A DNA stretch of 64,000 nt from Alcaligenes faecalis (GCF_041521385.1 NZ_CP168006.1:2378373-2442372), one strand, 5' to 3'. Shown: positions 28,854 to 38,404, counted from the stretch's first letter. Program-made: numbers and translations. Notes: generated from the sequence alone by a model not told the origin.

Positions 28854-29030
28854 GATATTGCAGGCCTTGTTAGTAGCGCCTAAGCGCCTGGGTGAGTTGT
28901 TGGCTTGTAGCACTGGCAAACCACCTTTAGCGGCTTGCCAATGGGTCATGCTGGCAAGTGAAGAACGGTCTACTGGTGGGTATTGCGGGCGGCAAGCTAG
29001 AGGTTTTTTGCTTAAGCGTGTTGGTCGAAT

Positions 29031-29063
29031 AAAAAAACCGGGCCTGAAATAGGCCCGGTTTTC
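29031..29063. terminator. bidirectional terminator between amn and the first TRAP operon
   Basis: AAAACCGGGCC and GGCCCGGTTTT form a stem with loop TGAAATA, with an A-run on the left and Ts on the right. It serves both convergent transcripts. Confidence 0.9.
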
Positions 29064-29083
29064 AGTCTGGTCAACCCAGTTAT

Positions 29084-30109
29084 TTAGCGGCTGGCAGCAA
29101 TGGCGTCACGCGCCTTTTTCACCAGATCTTCACCAATGGTCTTGGTCCATTTTTCGACCACACCTTCGGTTGCCTTGGCAAAGGCGGCATGCTGCTCAGG
29201 AGTCAGGGTGGTGATTTTCACGCCGTGCCCTTCGATCTCTTTGAGCAGGGACGGATCTTCAGCGGTGATGCCGGTACGGGCAATCACGATTTCGCGCTTG
29301 CCCGCTTCAATAGCGGCTTCACGCACGATCTTCTGATCCTCTTCACTCCAGGATTTCCACACGTCACGGTTCACCACAAACACCAGTGGATCCGACACGT
29401 AGTTCCACAGGGTCAGGTATTGCTGCTGTACGTCGTACAGCTTGGCACCGGCGTAGATGGACAGGGGGTTTTCCTGGCCGTCTACGGCCTTGTTGGCCAA
29501 GGCTGGCTGCGCGTCAGCCCAGCTCATTTGTGTCGGGTTGGCACCCAGGGCACTGAAGGTGTCCATGTACAAGGGCGAGCCCACCACGCGTAGCTTCAAA
29601 CCCTTCATATCCTCAGGCTTGGTTACTTCATGCTTGGAGTTGCTGAGCTGACGGAAACCGTTTTCACCCCAGGCCAGAGGCACCACACCGGCTTTCTCGA
29701 TGTAGCCAAACAGGTCCTTGCCCACTTCTCCGTGGATCAAGGCGTCGGTGGCTTTGGCATCAGGCTGTAGGAACGGCAGGGAGAACAAATTCAGTTGTTT
29801 GATCTGGGGGGACCAGTTGATGGTGGAGCCCACGGCCATATCAATGATGCCTTGGCGAATGGCGGTGAACTCGCGTGTCTGGTCACCTTGCACCAGCGAC
29901 GTACCTGGGTAGATTTTGATATTGATGCGGCCATCGGTACGTTCGCGCACCAGATCGGACCAGATTACCGCGCCTTGGCCCCACGGGAAGGAGGTGCCCA
30001 CCACGATGGACAGCTTGTACTCGGATTTGTAGGCGGCTTGTGCTGCCGGAACCACGGCCAGGGTGGCGGCTGTACATGCCAGAGCGGCCAAAATGTGACG
30101 GAATTTCAT
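29084..30109 (-). CDS. TRAP transporter solute-binding protein (DctP family), system 1
   Basis: Periplasmic binding subunit, 341 aa, with signal peptide MKFRHILAALACTAATLAVV through PAAQA. The family arginine region is KGLKLRVVGSPLYMDTFSALGANP, and the ligand-lobe motif ANKAVDGQENPLSIY is typical of DctP proteins that bind carboxylates. It is last in the order Q-M-P, 45 bases after dctM. The ligand is unknown; organic acids are the family norm. Confidence 0.92.
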   Translation of the reverse strand: MKFRHILAALACTAATLAVVPAAQAAYKSEYKLSIVVGTSFPWGQGAVIWSDLVRERTDGRINIKIYPGTSLVQGDQTREFTAIRQGIIDMAVGSTINWSPQIKQLNLFSLPFLQPDAKATDALIHGEVGKDLFGYIEKAGVVPLAWGENGFRQLSNSKHEVTKPEDMKGLKLRVVGSPLYMDTFSALGANPTQMSWADAQPALANKAVDGQENPLSIYAGAKLYDVQQQYLTLWNYVSDPLVFVVNRDVWKSWSEEDQKIVREAAIEAGKREIVIARTGITAEDPSLLKEIEGHGVKITTLTPEQHAAFAKATEGVVEKWTKTIGEDLVKKARDAIAASR

Positions 30110-30154
30110 GGGTCAGGTCTCCCTTTCTATGAGTTGTGTTGCAGTCTTGTGGTT

Positions 30155-31456
30155 TTAGTTAAAACCCAGGTAGCGTGGCAGCCACAGGGCGATGTCGGGC
30201 TCGATGATCACCAGCATCATGGTGGTGCCCATACCCAGCAGCAGCCAGCCTACCCAGCGCAGGGTGCTTTCCATGGGTACGCCCGCGATACGGCAGGCCA
30301 CCATCAGGTTTACGGCGACGGGTGGGGTGAATTGGCCCAGGGCCACATTCAAAGTCAGCAGGACCCCGAACCAGACGGGGTGCCAGCCAAAGTTGTAGGC
30401 AATCGGCATGAACAGCGGCACAAAGATCAGGAAGATCGAAATGCCATCCAGGAACATACCCAGCACAATCAGCATGACAATCATCAATGCCAGAATGCCG
30501 TACTCGCCTAGACCGGAGTTGATGATGGCGTTGGTGACGGGGTCAATAATGCTTAGGGTGGACAAAGCCCAGGCAAAAATACCGGCCAGTGCCACGACCA
30601 TCATGATGACGGCTGATAATTCGGCGGCTTCCCGCAGGATCAAAAACAGATCGCGGAACTTGATGGTGCGATGGATGGCCATGCCCACGAACAGGCCGTA
30701 GAACACGGCCACCACCGCCGCTTCGGTGGGGGTGAACAGGCCCAGGCGCATACCGCCCAGAATGATGACCGGCGCAATCAGGCCCCAGGCGGCTTCTCGC
30801 AAACTACGCCAGAATGGCGGGCGCGGCAGCTCGGCTTCGGCCAATCCCAGCTTGTGACGGCGCGACAGCCAGATGGCTGGAATGATCAGGCCAATCCCTG
30901 CCAGCATGCCTGGAAACATACCGGCTGCAAACAGGGCTGGTACCGAGGCTTCGGGCACCAGCACCGAGTAGATAATGAACGCAATAGACGGTGGAATCAG
31001 AATGTCAGTGGCGGCACCCGCGCCCACAATACTGGCGGCAAAGGGGCCGGGATAGCCCGCGCGTTTCATTGCGCCGATCATGACCGCACCCACGGCGGCG
31101 GCGCAGGCAGGGCCAGAACCAGAAATACCGCCCAGGAACATGGCCACACCAATGGTGACGACGGGCAGCATGCCGGGCCCACGCCCCACCAGCGCCACGG
31201 CAAAGTTCACCAGACGGCTGGCAACGCCCGAGCGGTCAAAGATGGAACCCACCAGCACAAACATGGGAATGGCCAGCAAGGGGTATTTGGCCAGGCCGGC
31301 ATAAAAACTTTGCGGCACGGCCATCAGGCCAAACCAGTGTGTCTCCAGGTTCGACATCAGGATGGCAAACGTACCGCCTATGCCTAGCGATACGCCAACG
31401 GGTACGCCTACCAGCATCAAACCGATAAAGATGATAAACAGCAAGCTTGCAATCAT
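30155..31456 (-). CDS. TRAP transporter large membrane subunit (DctM), system 1
   Basis: Sodium-coupled permease of 433 aa with about twelve helices. Family signatures include GVPVGVSLGIGG at the N-terminus, SIVGAGAATDILIPPSIAFIIYS in the transport core and TPPVAVNLMVACRIAGV near the C-terminus. ATG at 31456 overlaps the dctQ stop by ATGA, which fixes the start; the 42-residue upstream extension is a shadow. Confidence 0.93.
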   Translation of the reverse strand: MIASLLFIIFIGLMLVGVPVGVSLGIGGTFAILMSNLETHWFGLMAVPQSFYAGLAKYPLLAIPMFVLVGSIFDRSGVASRLVNFAVALVGRGPGMLPVVTIGVAMFLGGISGSGPACAAAVGAVMIGAMKRAGYPGPFAASIVGAGAATDILIPPSIAFIIYSVLVPEASVPALFAAGMFPGMLAGIGLIIPAIWLSRRHKLGLAEAELPRPPFWRSLREAAWGLIAPVIILGGMRLGLFTPTEAAVVAVFYGLFVGMAIHRTIKFRDLFLILREAAELSAVIMMVVALAGIFAWALSTLSIIDPVTNAIINSGLGEYGILALMIVMLIVLGMFLDGISIFLIFVPLFMPIAYNFGWHPVWFGVLLTLNVALGQFTPPVAVNLMVACRIAGVPMESTLRWVGWLLLGMGTTMMLVIIEPDIALWLPRYLGFN

Positions 31457-31995
31457 GGTTTGGCCTGCCAACGACGGACCCACATGCCCAGCAAACGCAG
31501 ACTCAGGGTCGTGGACAGGATGGGCAGCCACATGCTGTACCACCAGGTGGGCACACCAATAGAGGGTGAGGTATCGCCCCACTGGAATTCATCCAGGGCC
31601 ATGCGGCCCGACAGAATAGCCATACCAATAAAGAACAACAGGCTCATGCCAATGCTAAACAAGGCCAGGCGACGTTGCCGATGCTGTGTACCTGCATCGG
31701 CAAAGACTTCAATGCGAATATGCAGGTGGCGCACGCAGGCACTGGCACCGGCATTCATGGTCAGGACCACCAGCAAGAAGATGGAAATTTCCTCGGTCCA
31801 GGCAAAGGAGCTATTGGTCAGATAGCGGACAAACACGTTGGCGAACGTAATTAAGGCCAAGGCAGCCATGATCAGGACCGACGCCCAGTCCTCGATTTGC
31901 AAAGGAATACGCAGTCCGGATTCAGCGGGCGAGGCGGCGTGATGATCAGGTGTATCGGTAGAACTTGAATCCATGAGATCGGTCGGATTTGGCAT
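31453..31995 (-). CDS. TRAP transporter small membrane subunit (DctQ), system 1
   Basis: Four-helix subunit of 180 aa, preceded by a soluble acidic N-terminal stretch (DLMDSSSTDTPDHHAASPAESG) longer than usual. The DctQ core reads ALALITFANVFVRYLTNSSFAWTEEISIFLLVVLTMNAG. ATG at 31995 is taken; an internal Met eight codons in is possible because neither has a good ribosome-binding site. Confidence 0.88.
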   Translation of the reverse strand: MPNPTDLMDSSSTDTPDHHAASPAESGLRIPLQIEDWASVLIMAALALITFANVFVRYLTNSSFAWTEEISIFLLVVLTMNAGASACVRHLHIRIEVFADAGTQHRQRRLALFSIGMSLLFFIGMAILSGRMALDEFQWGDTSPSIGVPTWWYSMWLPILSTTLSLRLLGMWVRRWQAKP

Positions 31996-32302
31996 TAAAG
32001 CTACATGCTAGCGGTCAAAGACGGGGCTGGCAGTGAGTGATTTCCCCCGGTGCACGAGCACTGGCGGGCCATTGCTGGTCCTGGGGAGAGACGATAGGAG
32101 TGGGGGCGAGGGCACACGCAATAGGGGGTTGGTGCTTCGCCTAGCTGAGGAGGTGTAAACCTGGCCCGGCACGACAGATGGGCCTGTGTGTGGCGCTCTG
32201 AGAGAGCCCGGCAGGGGTGTGGCCGGGCCTGCTGTGCGGGTGATTAGCAAGGGTGCAGGCTGCCGGTAAGGCAGCCTGGGCTAATGCAAGCTGGGGGACA
32301 GC
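31996..32302. other. intergenic region with a hairpin
   Basis: Upstream region of the first TRAP operon and downstream region of the SET gene. CAGGCTGCC (32256-32264) pairs with GGCAGCCTG (32270-32278) around GGTAA; without a U-tract it is a possible 3'-end structure for the SET gene. No coding sequence is apparent. Confidence 0.45.
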
Positions 32303-33112
32303 TTACTCTTTTTTACGGCTCTTTTTTCCCTTTTTGCCTTCTTTGTCCTTTTTGGACGATTTTTTGTCTTTGTTTTTGGCTTTGCCTTTTTTCTTCTTTT
32401 TGTTCTTTTTGTTCTTTTTGTCTTTCTTAGTGTTTTTATCTTTGTGGTTTGAAGGCTCTGCATTCTCGTCCGTGCCTTCGTCTTTATTCTGATCAGGCTC
32501 GTCCTTTTCTTCCCCCTGTTTAGGGGTGGCCGCTTTCAGCTCAGCCGTTTTTTGCTTGGCTGAGACGGGGGCTTTGCGAGCTTGCTCCATTTCTGCATCC
32601 AGCTCGGCGGCCACTTCGCGCAACTCGTCTGCTACAGCCTGGGAGCGATCCGATGGCAGGGCAATCATGGTGCCACGGCATTGGGCCGCGCCACACAGGC
32701 AGCGATAGTTCTGCTTGAGCTCTTCGGTAATTTCATCGTCGATGACCAGCGAGTAGTCATACAGCAGTTCTTGCCCGGCAGGGATATCGCGCATGGCCAC
32801 AATGAACACGCGTGATCCGTCCGCGTTCTCGTGACCTTCACAGTTGGGCGCGCAAGAGTGGTTGATCCAGCGCGAGTCGTTGCCCCTTTGGCCTCCGTCC
32901 ACAATTTTGCCGTTGCTCAATGCAAAGAAAAAGGTGTGGAAAGGCTCATCCGGATTGACCGGGAACAGGGCATCGGCCTGTTCGGGTGTCAGCCGCTTGC
33001 CCGCGTATTGCAGAATGCGTGTTCCGGCAGGAATATCGCGTAGTGCAAAGACACCATTGCCATGCAGTTTGGACGGTTTGACGACATGCCAGGGTTGGCG
33101 TTGAGTGACCAT
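32303..33112 (-). CDS. SET-domain protein (lysine methyltransferase-like) with lysine-rich tail
   Basis: Protein of 269 aa with a complete SET fold at about residues 12-122. The N-terminal strand is KLHGNGVFALRDIPAGTRIL, the AdoMet/pseudoknot motif is RWINHSCAPNC (81-91), and the catalytic Tyr is in ELLYDYS (115-121). A short post-SET-like cysteine cluster RCLCGAAQCRG lies at 137-147. Residues 160-200 look helical. From residue 224 to the end, 27 of 46 residues are Lys, a histone-H1-like basic tail suited to nucleic-acid binding. It diverges from ilvB. Bacterial SET proteins have few known substrates; protein lysine methylation is the expected chemistry, and the target here is unknown. Confidence 0.88.
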   Translation of the reverse strand: MVTQRQPWHVVKPSKLHGNGVFALRDIPAGTRILQYAGKRLTPEQADALFPVNPDEPFHTFFFALSNGKIVDGGQRGNDSRWINHSCAPNCEGHENADGSRVFIVAMRDIPAGQELLYDYSLVIDDEITEELKQNYRCLCGAAQCRGTMIALPSDRSQAVADELREVAAELDAEMEQARKAPVSAKQKTAELKAATPKQGEEKDEPDQNKDEGTDENAEPSNHKDKNTKKDKKNKKNKKKKKGKAKNKDKKSSKKDKEGKKGKKSRKKE

Positions 33113-33186
33113 GGGGAATCAGCCTGTAAAAGGGGATAAACTGGACGGCGATCTCTATCTTACAAAACATGCAGGGCTACGCAACC

Positions 33187-34938
33187 ATGTCACTTGAAAC
33201 GACCGCCCACAACGGCGCGCAAATCTTGCTGGAAACCTTGATCGCTCAGGGTGTGGATACCATTTTTGGTTATCCTGGCGGAGCGGTGTTACCGCTCTAT
33301 GATGCTCTTCATGCCCAACCGCGAATTCGTCATATTCTGGTCCGTCACGAGCAAGCGGCTGTACACGCAGCCGAAGGCTATGCCCGCAGCACCGGCAAAC
33401 CTGGCGTGGTGCTGGTGACATCGGGTCCTGGTATGGCCAATACCACCTCCGGTTTGCTCGATGCCTTGTGTGATTCTATTCCTGTCCTGTGTATTAGTGG
33501 TCAAGTTGCGACCACCGCAATTGGTACCGCTGCGTTCCAGGAGTGCGATGCCATTGGCATTTCCCGCCCTGTCACCAAGTGGAATGCCCAGGTGCGTCGT
33601 ATTGAAGATGTGGCTTCCTTGGCGGCCAAAGCCTTGCGCCTGTGTACCCAGGGTCGCCCCGGCCCGGTACTGCTGGACTTCCCCAAAGATATTCAGATCG
33701 CCACCCTGCCGGCTGCCAGCAGCGAATTACCCGCTCAGGAAGAGGCTGACAGCCTCTTGGCTCCTGCCACTTCGGCTCCTGCTCAGGAAGCGGCGATCAA
33801 GCGCGCGGCTGCCATGATCGCCCACGCTCGTCGCCCCGTGTTTTATGGCGGCGGTGGCTTGATCAATTCCGGGGCTGATGCCAGCCATGCCTTTACCAGC
33901 CTGGTGCAGGAAACCGGCGCCCCTTGCACGCTGACCTTGATGGGCTTGGGGGCTTACCCCGCGCGGGACGAACAGTTCGTGGGCATGCTGGGCATGCACG
34001 GCACGCTGGAGGCCAATCTGGCCATGCACCATGCGGATCTGATCATCTGTGTGGGTGCCCGTTTCGACGACCGCATTACCGGCCGTCTGTCCGACTTCTG
34101 CCCGCATGCCAGCAAGATTCATATTGATATCGACCCCGGCTCCATCGACAAGGTGGTGCGTGCCGATGTGGCTCTGGTGGGCGATTGCTATCCTCTGCTG
34201 CGCGCCCTGCGCAAAGAGCTGTCGCACCACGAATTGCCCGAAGGTCGCTTGAACGATTGGTGGCAGCGTATTGGTGTGTGGCGTGGGCAAGAGTGTCTGA
34301 ACGTCACCCCGCGCAGCGATGCGATCTTGCCGCAGCATTTGCTGCAACGCTTGGACGCGCATCTGGAAGGCCGTGATGCCATTGTGTCTACCGATGTGGG
34401 CCAGCATCAGATGTGGGCGGCACAATACATCAAGTTTGATCGTCCTCGCCGTTGGCTGACCTCCGGTGGCGCTGGCACCATGGGTTACGGTGTGCCTGCT
34501 GCTTTTGGCGCGCAGATTGCACATCCCGACAAGTTGGTGGTGTGTGTCAGTGGTGATGCGTCGGTACTGATGAATATTCAGGAGCTGGCCAGCGCAGTGC
34601 AACATCGCACGCCAATTAAAGTCATTCTGTGCAATAACCGCCACATGGGGATGGTGCGGCAGTGGCAAGAGCTGATTCACGATGGCCGTTACAGCCACAG
34701 CTATAACGAAGCCATGCCGGATTTTGTGGCCTTGTCGCGCGCTTTTGGCTGGGAAGCCGAGCGGGTGGAGCATCCCGATCAACTGGATGCGGCGCTCGAA
34801 CGCTGTCTGGCGCATGACGGCCCGTTCTTTCTGAACGTGGAAGTGTTGGCGCTGGAAAACTGTTTCCCCATGATGCCAGCGGGCTATGGCCACCAGCAGG
34901 TCATGCTGTCCGAAGATAACTGGTACGTAGAAGAATAA
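33187..34938 (+). CDS. ilvB: acetolactate synthase large (catalytic) subunit
   Basis: ThDP- and FAD-dependent enzyme of 583 aa making acetolactate for branched-chain amino acid synthesis (EC 2.2.1.6). The catalytic Glu lies in LVRHEQAAVHAAEGYAR. The ThDP/Mg motif is GDASVLMNIQELASAVQHRTPIKVILCNN. The AHAS-type segment GMVRQWQELIHDGRYSHSY carries the Trp associated with 2-ketobutyrate preference. ATG at 33187 follows AGGG; a start six codons upstream is possible. No ilvN/ilvH regulatory subunit is adjacent, so it either borrows one or is a secondary isozyme. Confidence 0.9.
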   Translation: MSLETTAHNGAQILLETLIAQGVDTIFGYPGGAVLPLYDALHAQPRIRHILVRHEQAAVHAAEGYARSTGKPGVVLVTSGPGMANTTSGLLDALCDSIPVLCISGQVATTAIGTAAFQECDAIGISRPVTKWNAQVRRIEDVASLAAKALRLCTQGRPGPVLLDFPKDIQIATLPAASSELPAQEEADSLLAPATSAPAQEAAIKRAAAMIAHARRPVFYGGGGLINSGADASHAFTSLVQETGAPCTLTLMGLGAYPARDEQFVGMLGMHGTLEANLAMHHADLIICVGARFDDRITGRLSDFCPHASKIHIDIDPGSIDKVVRADVALVGDCYPLLRALRKELSHHELPEGRLNDWWQRIGVWRGQECLNVTPRSDAILPQHLLQRLDAHLEGRDAIVSTDVGQHQMWAAQYIKFDRPRRWLTSGGAGTMGYGVPAAFGAQIAHPDKLVVCVSGDASVLMNIQELASAVQHRTPIKVILCNNRHMGMVRQWQELIHDGRYSHSYNEAMPDFVALSRAFGWEAERVEHPDQLDAALERCLAHDGPFFLNVEVLALENCFPMMPAGYGHQQVMLSEDNWYVEE

Positions 34939-34945
34939 GGTGCCG

Positions 34946-34981
34946 GCTGGGACACAGGCGTAAAAACCCCTATGTCCCAGC
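34946..34981 (+). other. stem-loop between ilvB and the second TRAP operon
   Basis: CTGGGACACAGG pairs with CCCTATGTCCCAG with one mismatch around an A-rich loop. There is no following U-tract. It may be an mRNA-stabilising or weak termination element. Confidence 0.45.
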
Positions 34982-35032
34982 GCGAGTACTACGCATTAAA
35001 TACACTGATCCATTCAGACAGGAGGGGCATGC

Positions 35033-36013
35033 ATGATGTACCGACACATGAAGAACCGTCTTTTGGCCGCAGGTTTGATGCTGGGTTTGGGCCTGGCGGC
35101 AGGAGTGGCTACGGCTCAGACTTCCTTGAAGCTGGCCTATGCCTTGTCCACCAGCTCTCACTACGGAGCAGGTGCAAAGGCGTTTGCCAGTGCCTTGGAA
35201 AAGGATGGCAACTACACCATTGAGGCCTTTCCCAACAGCGCCCTGGGTGGCGAGCGCGAAGTCATTGAAGGCTTGCAACTGGGCACGATTGATCTGGCCA
35301 TTGTCTCTACCGGCGCAACCTTGAACTTTGTGCCCAAGACGGGCGTGTTCGATATTCCCTTCCTGTTCCGCGATTTGCAACATGCCCGTCATGTGCTCGA
35401 TAGCAAGATCGGCCAGGACATGCTGGCTGAGTTTCCCAAACGCGGGATTGTGGCGCTGGCCTGGGGTGAGCAAGGTTTCCGTCACCTGACCAATAATGTG
35501 CGTCCTGTCACCACCCCGGCCGATGCCAAGGGTTTGAAGATCCGCACCACAGAAAACCCCATTCACATTACCGCTTTCCGTGAAATCGGCATTCTGGCTA
35601 CACCCATGGCTTGGCCCGAAGTGGCCACGGCCTTGCAACAAGGCACCATCGACGGCCAGGAAAACCCTTTGTCCGTGATTGTGTCGGCCAAGCTGCCGCA
35701 GTTGCAAAAGTACCTGTCGCTGACCGCCCATGTGTATGGCCCGGCCCTGGTGTTGATGTCTCCGGCGGTGTATGACGGCCTGTCTGATCAGGATAAGCAG
35801 TTGATGAAGGAGGCTGGTGTAACGGCTGCCCAGGCCATGCGCGATTACGTGGACGACATCGAGAAAACCGGCGTGGATGCCGTCAAGGCGGAAGGCATGC
35901 AAGTCAATACGGTTGACCATGCGGCGTTTGCCAAAGCGGTGGAGCCTGTGTATCCCCAGTATTACAAACAGTTCGGCCAGGAGCTGGTTGAGTCTATCCG
36001 TCAGGCTCAGTAA
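35033..36013 (+). CDS. TRAP transporter solute-binding protein (DctP family), system 2
   Basis: Binding subunit of 326 aa with signal peptide ending near GVATAQ-TS. DctP motifs are AKGLKIRTTENPIHITAFREIG (carboxylate-binding Arg) and GTIDGQENPLSVIVSAKLPQLQKYLSLT. The ATG at 35033 follows a strong GGAGG seven bases upstream. Gene order P-Q-M differs from system 1 (Q-M-P), so the two systems are not a recent duplication. Confidence 0.93.
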   Translation: MMYRHMKNRLLAAGLMLGLGLAAGVATAQTSLKLAYALSTSSHYGAGAKAFASALEKDGNYTIEAFPNSALGGEREVIEGLQLGTIDLAIVSTGATLNFVPKTGVFDIPFLFRDLQHARHVLDSKIGQDMLAEFPKRGIVALAWGEQGFRHLTNNVRPVTTPADAKGLKIRTTENPIHITAFREIGILATPMAWPEVATALQQGTIDGQENPLSVIVSAKLPQLQKYLSLTAHVYGPALVLMSPAVYDGLSDQDKQLMKEAGVTAAQAMRDYVDDIEKTGVDAVKAEGMQVNTVDHAAFAKAVEPVYPQYYKQFGQELVESIRQAQ

Positions 36014-36025
36014 ACGGCATCCATC

Positions 36026-36523
36026 ATGAAAGCTCTGTTGTCCGTTCTGGATAAGGGCCTGTTTCGTCTGGTGTCCTGGGTGACGCAGTTGCTGCTGCTC
36101 TCGGCTGTGGCGGCTGCGTTCTATCAAGTGATCGCTCGTTTCGTGCTCCAGTCGCCCGCCGACTGGAGCGAGGCCTGGTCACGTGCCGCTCTGATCTGGA
36201 CAGTCATGCTGGGCCTGTGTTTGGCCTTGCGTCAGGGTGCCATGCTCAGCGTGGATGTGCTGCGGCTCTGGGTCGGAAAGCGGACGCAGCATTGGCTGGA
36301 TGCTGCTGTGCTGCTTGCTTGCCTGGCCTTTTTTGGCCTGCTGACCTGGGTTGGCATTCAAATGACCTGGCGGGTGCGGTTTCAGACCATGCCTAGTCTG
36401 GAGTGGTCCATTTCCTGGGTGTATATCGCGATCCCGATTGGTGCCGTGCTGGCCATTTTGGGCCTGCTGGCTCGTTGGCTGGAGAAACCGGCACCTGCTG
36501 TGGTGGAGAACACCCAGCTTTGA
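36026..36523 (+). CDS. TRAP transporter small membrane subunit (DctQ), system 2
   Basis: Four-helix protein of 165 aa. The core is SAVAAAFYQVIARFVLQSPADWSEAWSRAALIWTVMLGLCLALRQGAMLSVDVL, with the DctQ W-S/T-E-E/A-like segment between helices 1 and 2. It begins 12 bases after dctP and is followed by dctM after 70 bases. Confidence 0.9.
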   Translation: MKALLSVLDKGLFRLVSWVTQLLLLSAVAAAFYQVIARFVLQSPADWSEAWSRAALIWTVMLGLCLALRQGAMLSVDVLRLWVGKRTQHWLDAAVLLACLAFFGLLTWVGIQMTWRVRFQTMPSLEWSISWVYIAIPIGAVLAILGLLARWLEKPAPAVVENTQL

Positions 36524-36593
36524 TCCCTAGCCTTTGAAGCACCACTGAACTTTGGATGTCAGGCAGGCATCTGTTTAGACCGGAGACCGTATC

Positions 36594-37871
36594 GTGCCCC
36601 AGATCATGCTTGTGTCCATGCTGTTGTTTTTTGTATTGACGGTGCCTGTGGCCATTGCCGTGGGGCTGGCCAATATGGCGGGGGTGGCGTGGGAGGGGCG
36701 CATGACGTTTCTGGTCATCGCCCAGCAACTGTATGCTGCCTTGGACAAGTATCCCCTGGTGGCAGTGCCTTTCTTCATCCTGGCAGGCAATTTGATGGAA
36801 TCGAGCGGCATGTCCAACCGCATGGTGGAGTTTGCCAAAAGCCTGGTCGGTGGTGTGCAAGGTGGCTTGGCCTGCAGTTGTGTGCTGACCTGCATGATTT
36901 TTGCTGCGGTGGCTGGCTCCAGTGTGGCAACTACCTTCGCAGTGGGGGCGATTCTGATTCCTGCCATGGTCCGACATGGCTATCCGGCGCCGTTCGCCGC
37001 TTCCTTGCAGTCTTCAGCGGCGGAGCTGGGGGTCATTATTCCCCCTTCCATTCCCATGATTCTGTTCGCCGTCTCAACGGATACTTCGGTGGGCGAGCTG
37101 TTTGTTGCGGGGGTTGGCCCTGGTTTGTTGATCGGTGGTGCCTTGATGCTCTACGTGTGGCTGTATGCGCGTCGTTATGGGCTGGGTTTGCAAGATGGTG
37201 TGGGTCGTTTGGGTGTCTGGACGGCCTTTCGTCAGGCGTGGCTGGCCTTGTTGATGCCGGTGATCATTCTTGGTGGGATCTATGGGGGTATTTTCACGCC
37301 GACTGAAGCGTCAGCCGTGGCGGTCGTCTATGCCTTGATCGTCAGCATGGTGATTTATCGCAGCGTTAAGTGGAGCGATTTGTCCAAGGTACTGCATCGT
37401 TCCGTGGTATCGACGGCGGTCATTATGTTCATCATTGCCAATGCGGGTGTGTTTGGTTTCTTGCTCAATCGCACTGGCATTCCAGCCGCCATGGGTACAT
37501 GGTTGGGGGAGTTGTTCAGTAGTCCTGTGCTGTTTTTGATGGGGATAAATGCCGCCTTGTTTGTGGTGGGCATGTTTGTCGAGACCTCGGCCTCAATCGT
37601 GGTTCTGGCTCCTCTTTTATTGCCGGTAGCTGTGCAGTTTGGCATTGATCCAGCGCATTTTGGCATCATCATGGTGGTCAATCTGGCATTGGGCATGATA
37701 ACGCCGCCCTTTGGTGTGAACCTGTTTGCTGCCTGTTCGGTGGCCGGAATTTCTTTGGAAAAACTGGTACGTCCCCTGCTGCCTTTTGTGCTTGTCATTC
37801 TGGCTTGCTTGATGCTGATCAGCTATGTACCAGAAGTCAGTTTGTGGGCGCGAGACCTGGTGTACCGTTGA
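36594..37871 (+). CDS. TRAP transporter large membrane subunit (DctM), system 2
   Basis: Permease of 425 aa with about twelve helices. Core signatures are LQSSAAELGVIIPPSIPMILFAVS, GGIYGGIFTPTEASAVAVVYALIV and GMITPPFGVNLFAACSVAGISLEKL. The start is GTG at 36594 with GGAGA at good spacing. Substrate class is probably a carboxylate. Confidence 0.93.
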   Translation: MPQIMLVSMLLFFVLTVPVAIAVGLANMAGVAWEGRMTFLVIAQQLYAALDKYPLVAVPFFILAGNLMESSGMSNRMVEFAKSLVGGVQGGLACSCVLTCMIFAAVAGSSVATTFAVGAILIPAMVRHGYPAPFAASLQSSAAELGVIIPPSIPMILFAVSTDTSVGELFVAGVGPGLLIGGALMLYVWLYARRYGLGLQDGVGRLGVWTAFRQAWLALLMPVIILGGIYGGIFTPTEASAVAVVYALIVSMVIYRSVKWSDLSKVLHRSVVSTAVIMFIIANAGVFGFLLNRTGIPAAMGTWLGELFSSPVLFLMGINAALFVVGMFVETSASIVVLAPLLLPVAVQFGIDPAHFGIIMVVNLALGMITPPFGVNLFAACSVAGISLEKLVRPLLPFVLVILACLMLISYVPEVSLWARDLVYR

Positions 37872-37900
37872 TGAATTGTCTGCTTTTCTGAGCACCGTTC

Positions 37901-38335
37901 ATGAGCTATTTTCTGTTGCTGTTGGTCCATCTTTTGGCTGCCATTTTTTTCATCGGCACGGTGTTTTTCGAGGTGCTGATGTTGTCGCCTCTGGCGCGCC
38001 ATGTGTCCCGGCCATCAATGCGCGAGTTTGAGCATGCGCTGGGGCGCCGAGCACGCCGCATCATGCCTTGGGTTCTGTTATTGCTCTACGGCGCGGGTTT
38101 GAGTCTGGCCTGGCAGCATCGGGCCTTGTTTGAGTTTGGTGGGGCCAGGGCCTGGATTCTGGGTTTGAAAATCGCCTTGGCATTAAGTGTATTTGGACAC
38201 TTCCTGTCCGTCATGGTGATGAGCCGACGCAAGACCATGACGGCGCGGCGCTCACGGATGATTCACCTTAGTGTTTTTGCGCACGTATTGTTGATCGTGG
38301 TGCTGGCCAAGGCTTTGTTTTATTGGCCGCTTTAG
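37901..38335 (+). CDS. small integral membrane protein (CopD-like)
   Basis: Protein of 144 aa with four predicted helices: residues 2-30 (FLLLLVHLLAAIFFIGTVFFEVLML), about 55-72, 85-105 and 122-142. Conserved-looking His residues occur in the first and fourth helices, and the arrangement resembles the CopD/DUF2269 group of possible haem or copper membrane proteins. It begins 29 bases after dctM and may be read with the TRAP operon. Function is not assignable from sequence. Confidence 0.7.
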   Translation: MSYFLLLLVHLLAAIFFIGTVFFEVLMLSPLARHVSRPSMREFEHALGRRARRIMPWVLLLLYGAGLSLAWQHRALFEFGGARAWILGLKIALALSVFGHFLSVMVMSRRKTMTARRSRMIHLSVFAHVLLIVVLAKALFYWPL

Positions 38336-38404
38336 TGGTTGGGTTTCCATACTGTGGAATAGTGCTTGGGATGCAGCTTGGCGTAGGAGAGCTTATTAAA
38401 AGCC

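Noticed and set aside
32253..32492. Phe/Leu-rich plus-strand frame resembling a membrane protein
   Set aside because: It is the complement of the lysine-rich tail codons of the SET gene; AAA/AAG antisense gives TTT/CTT.
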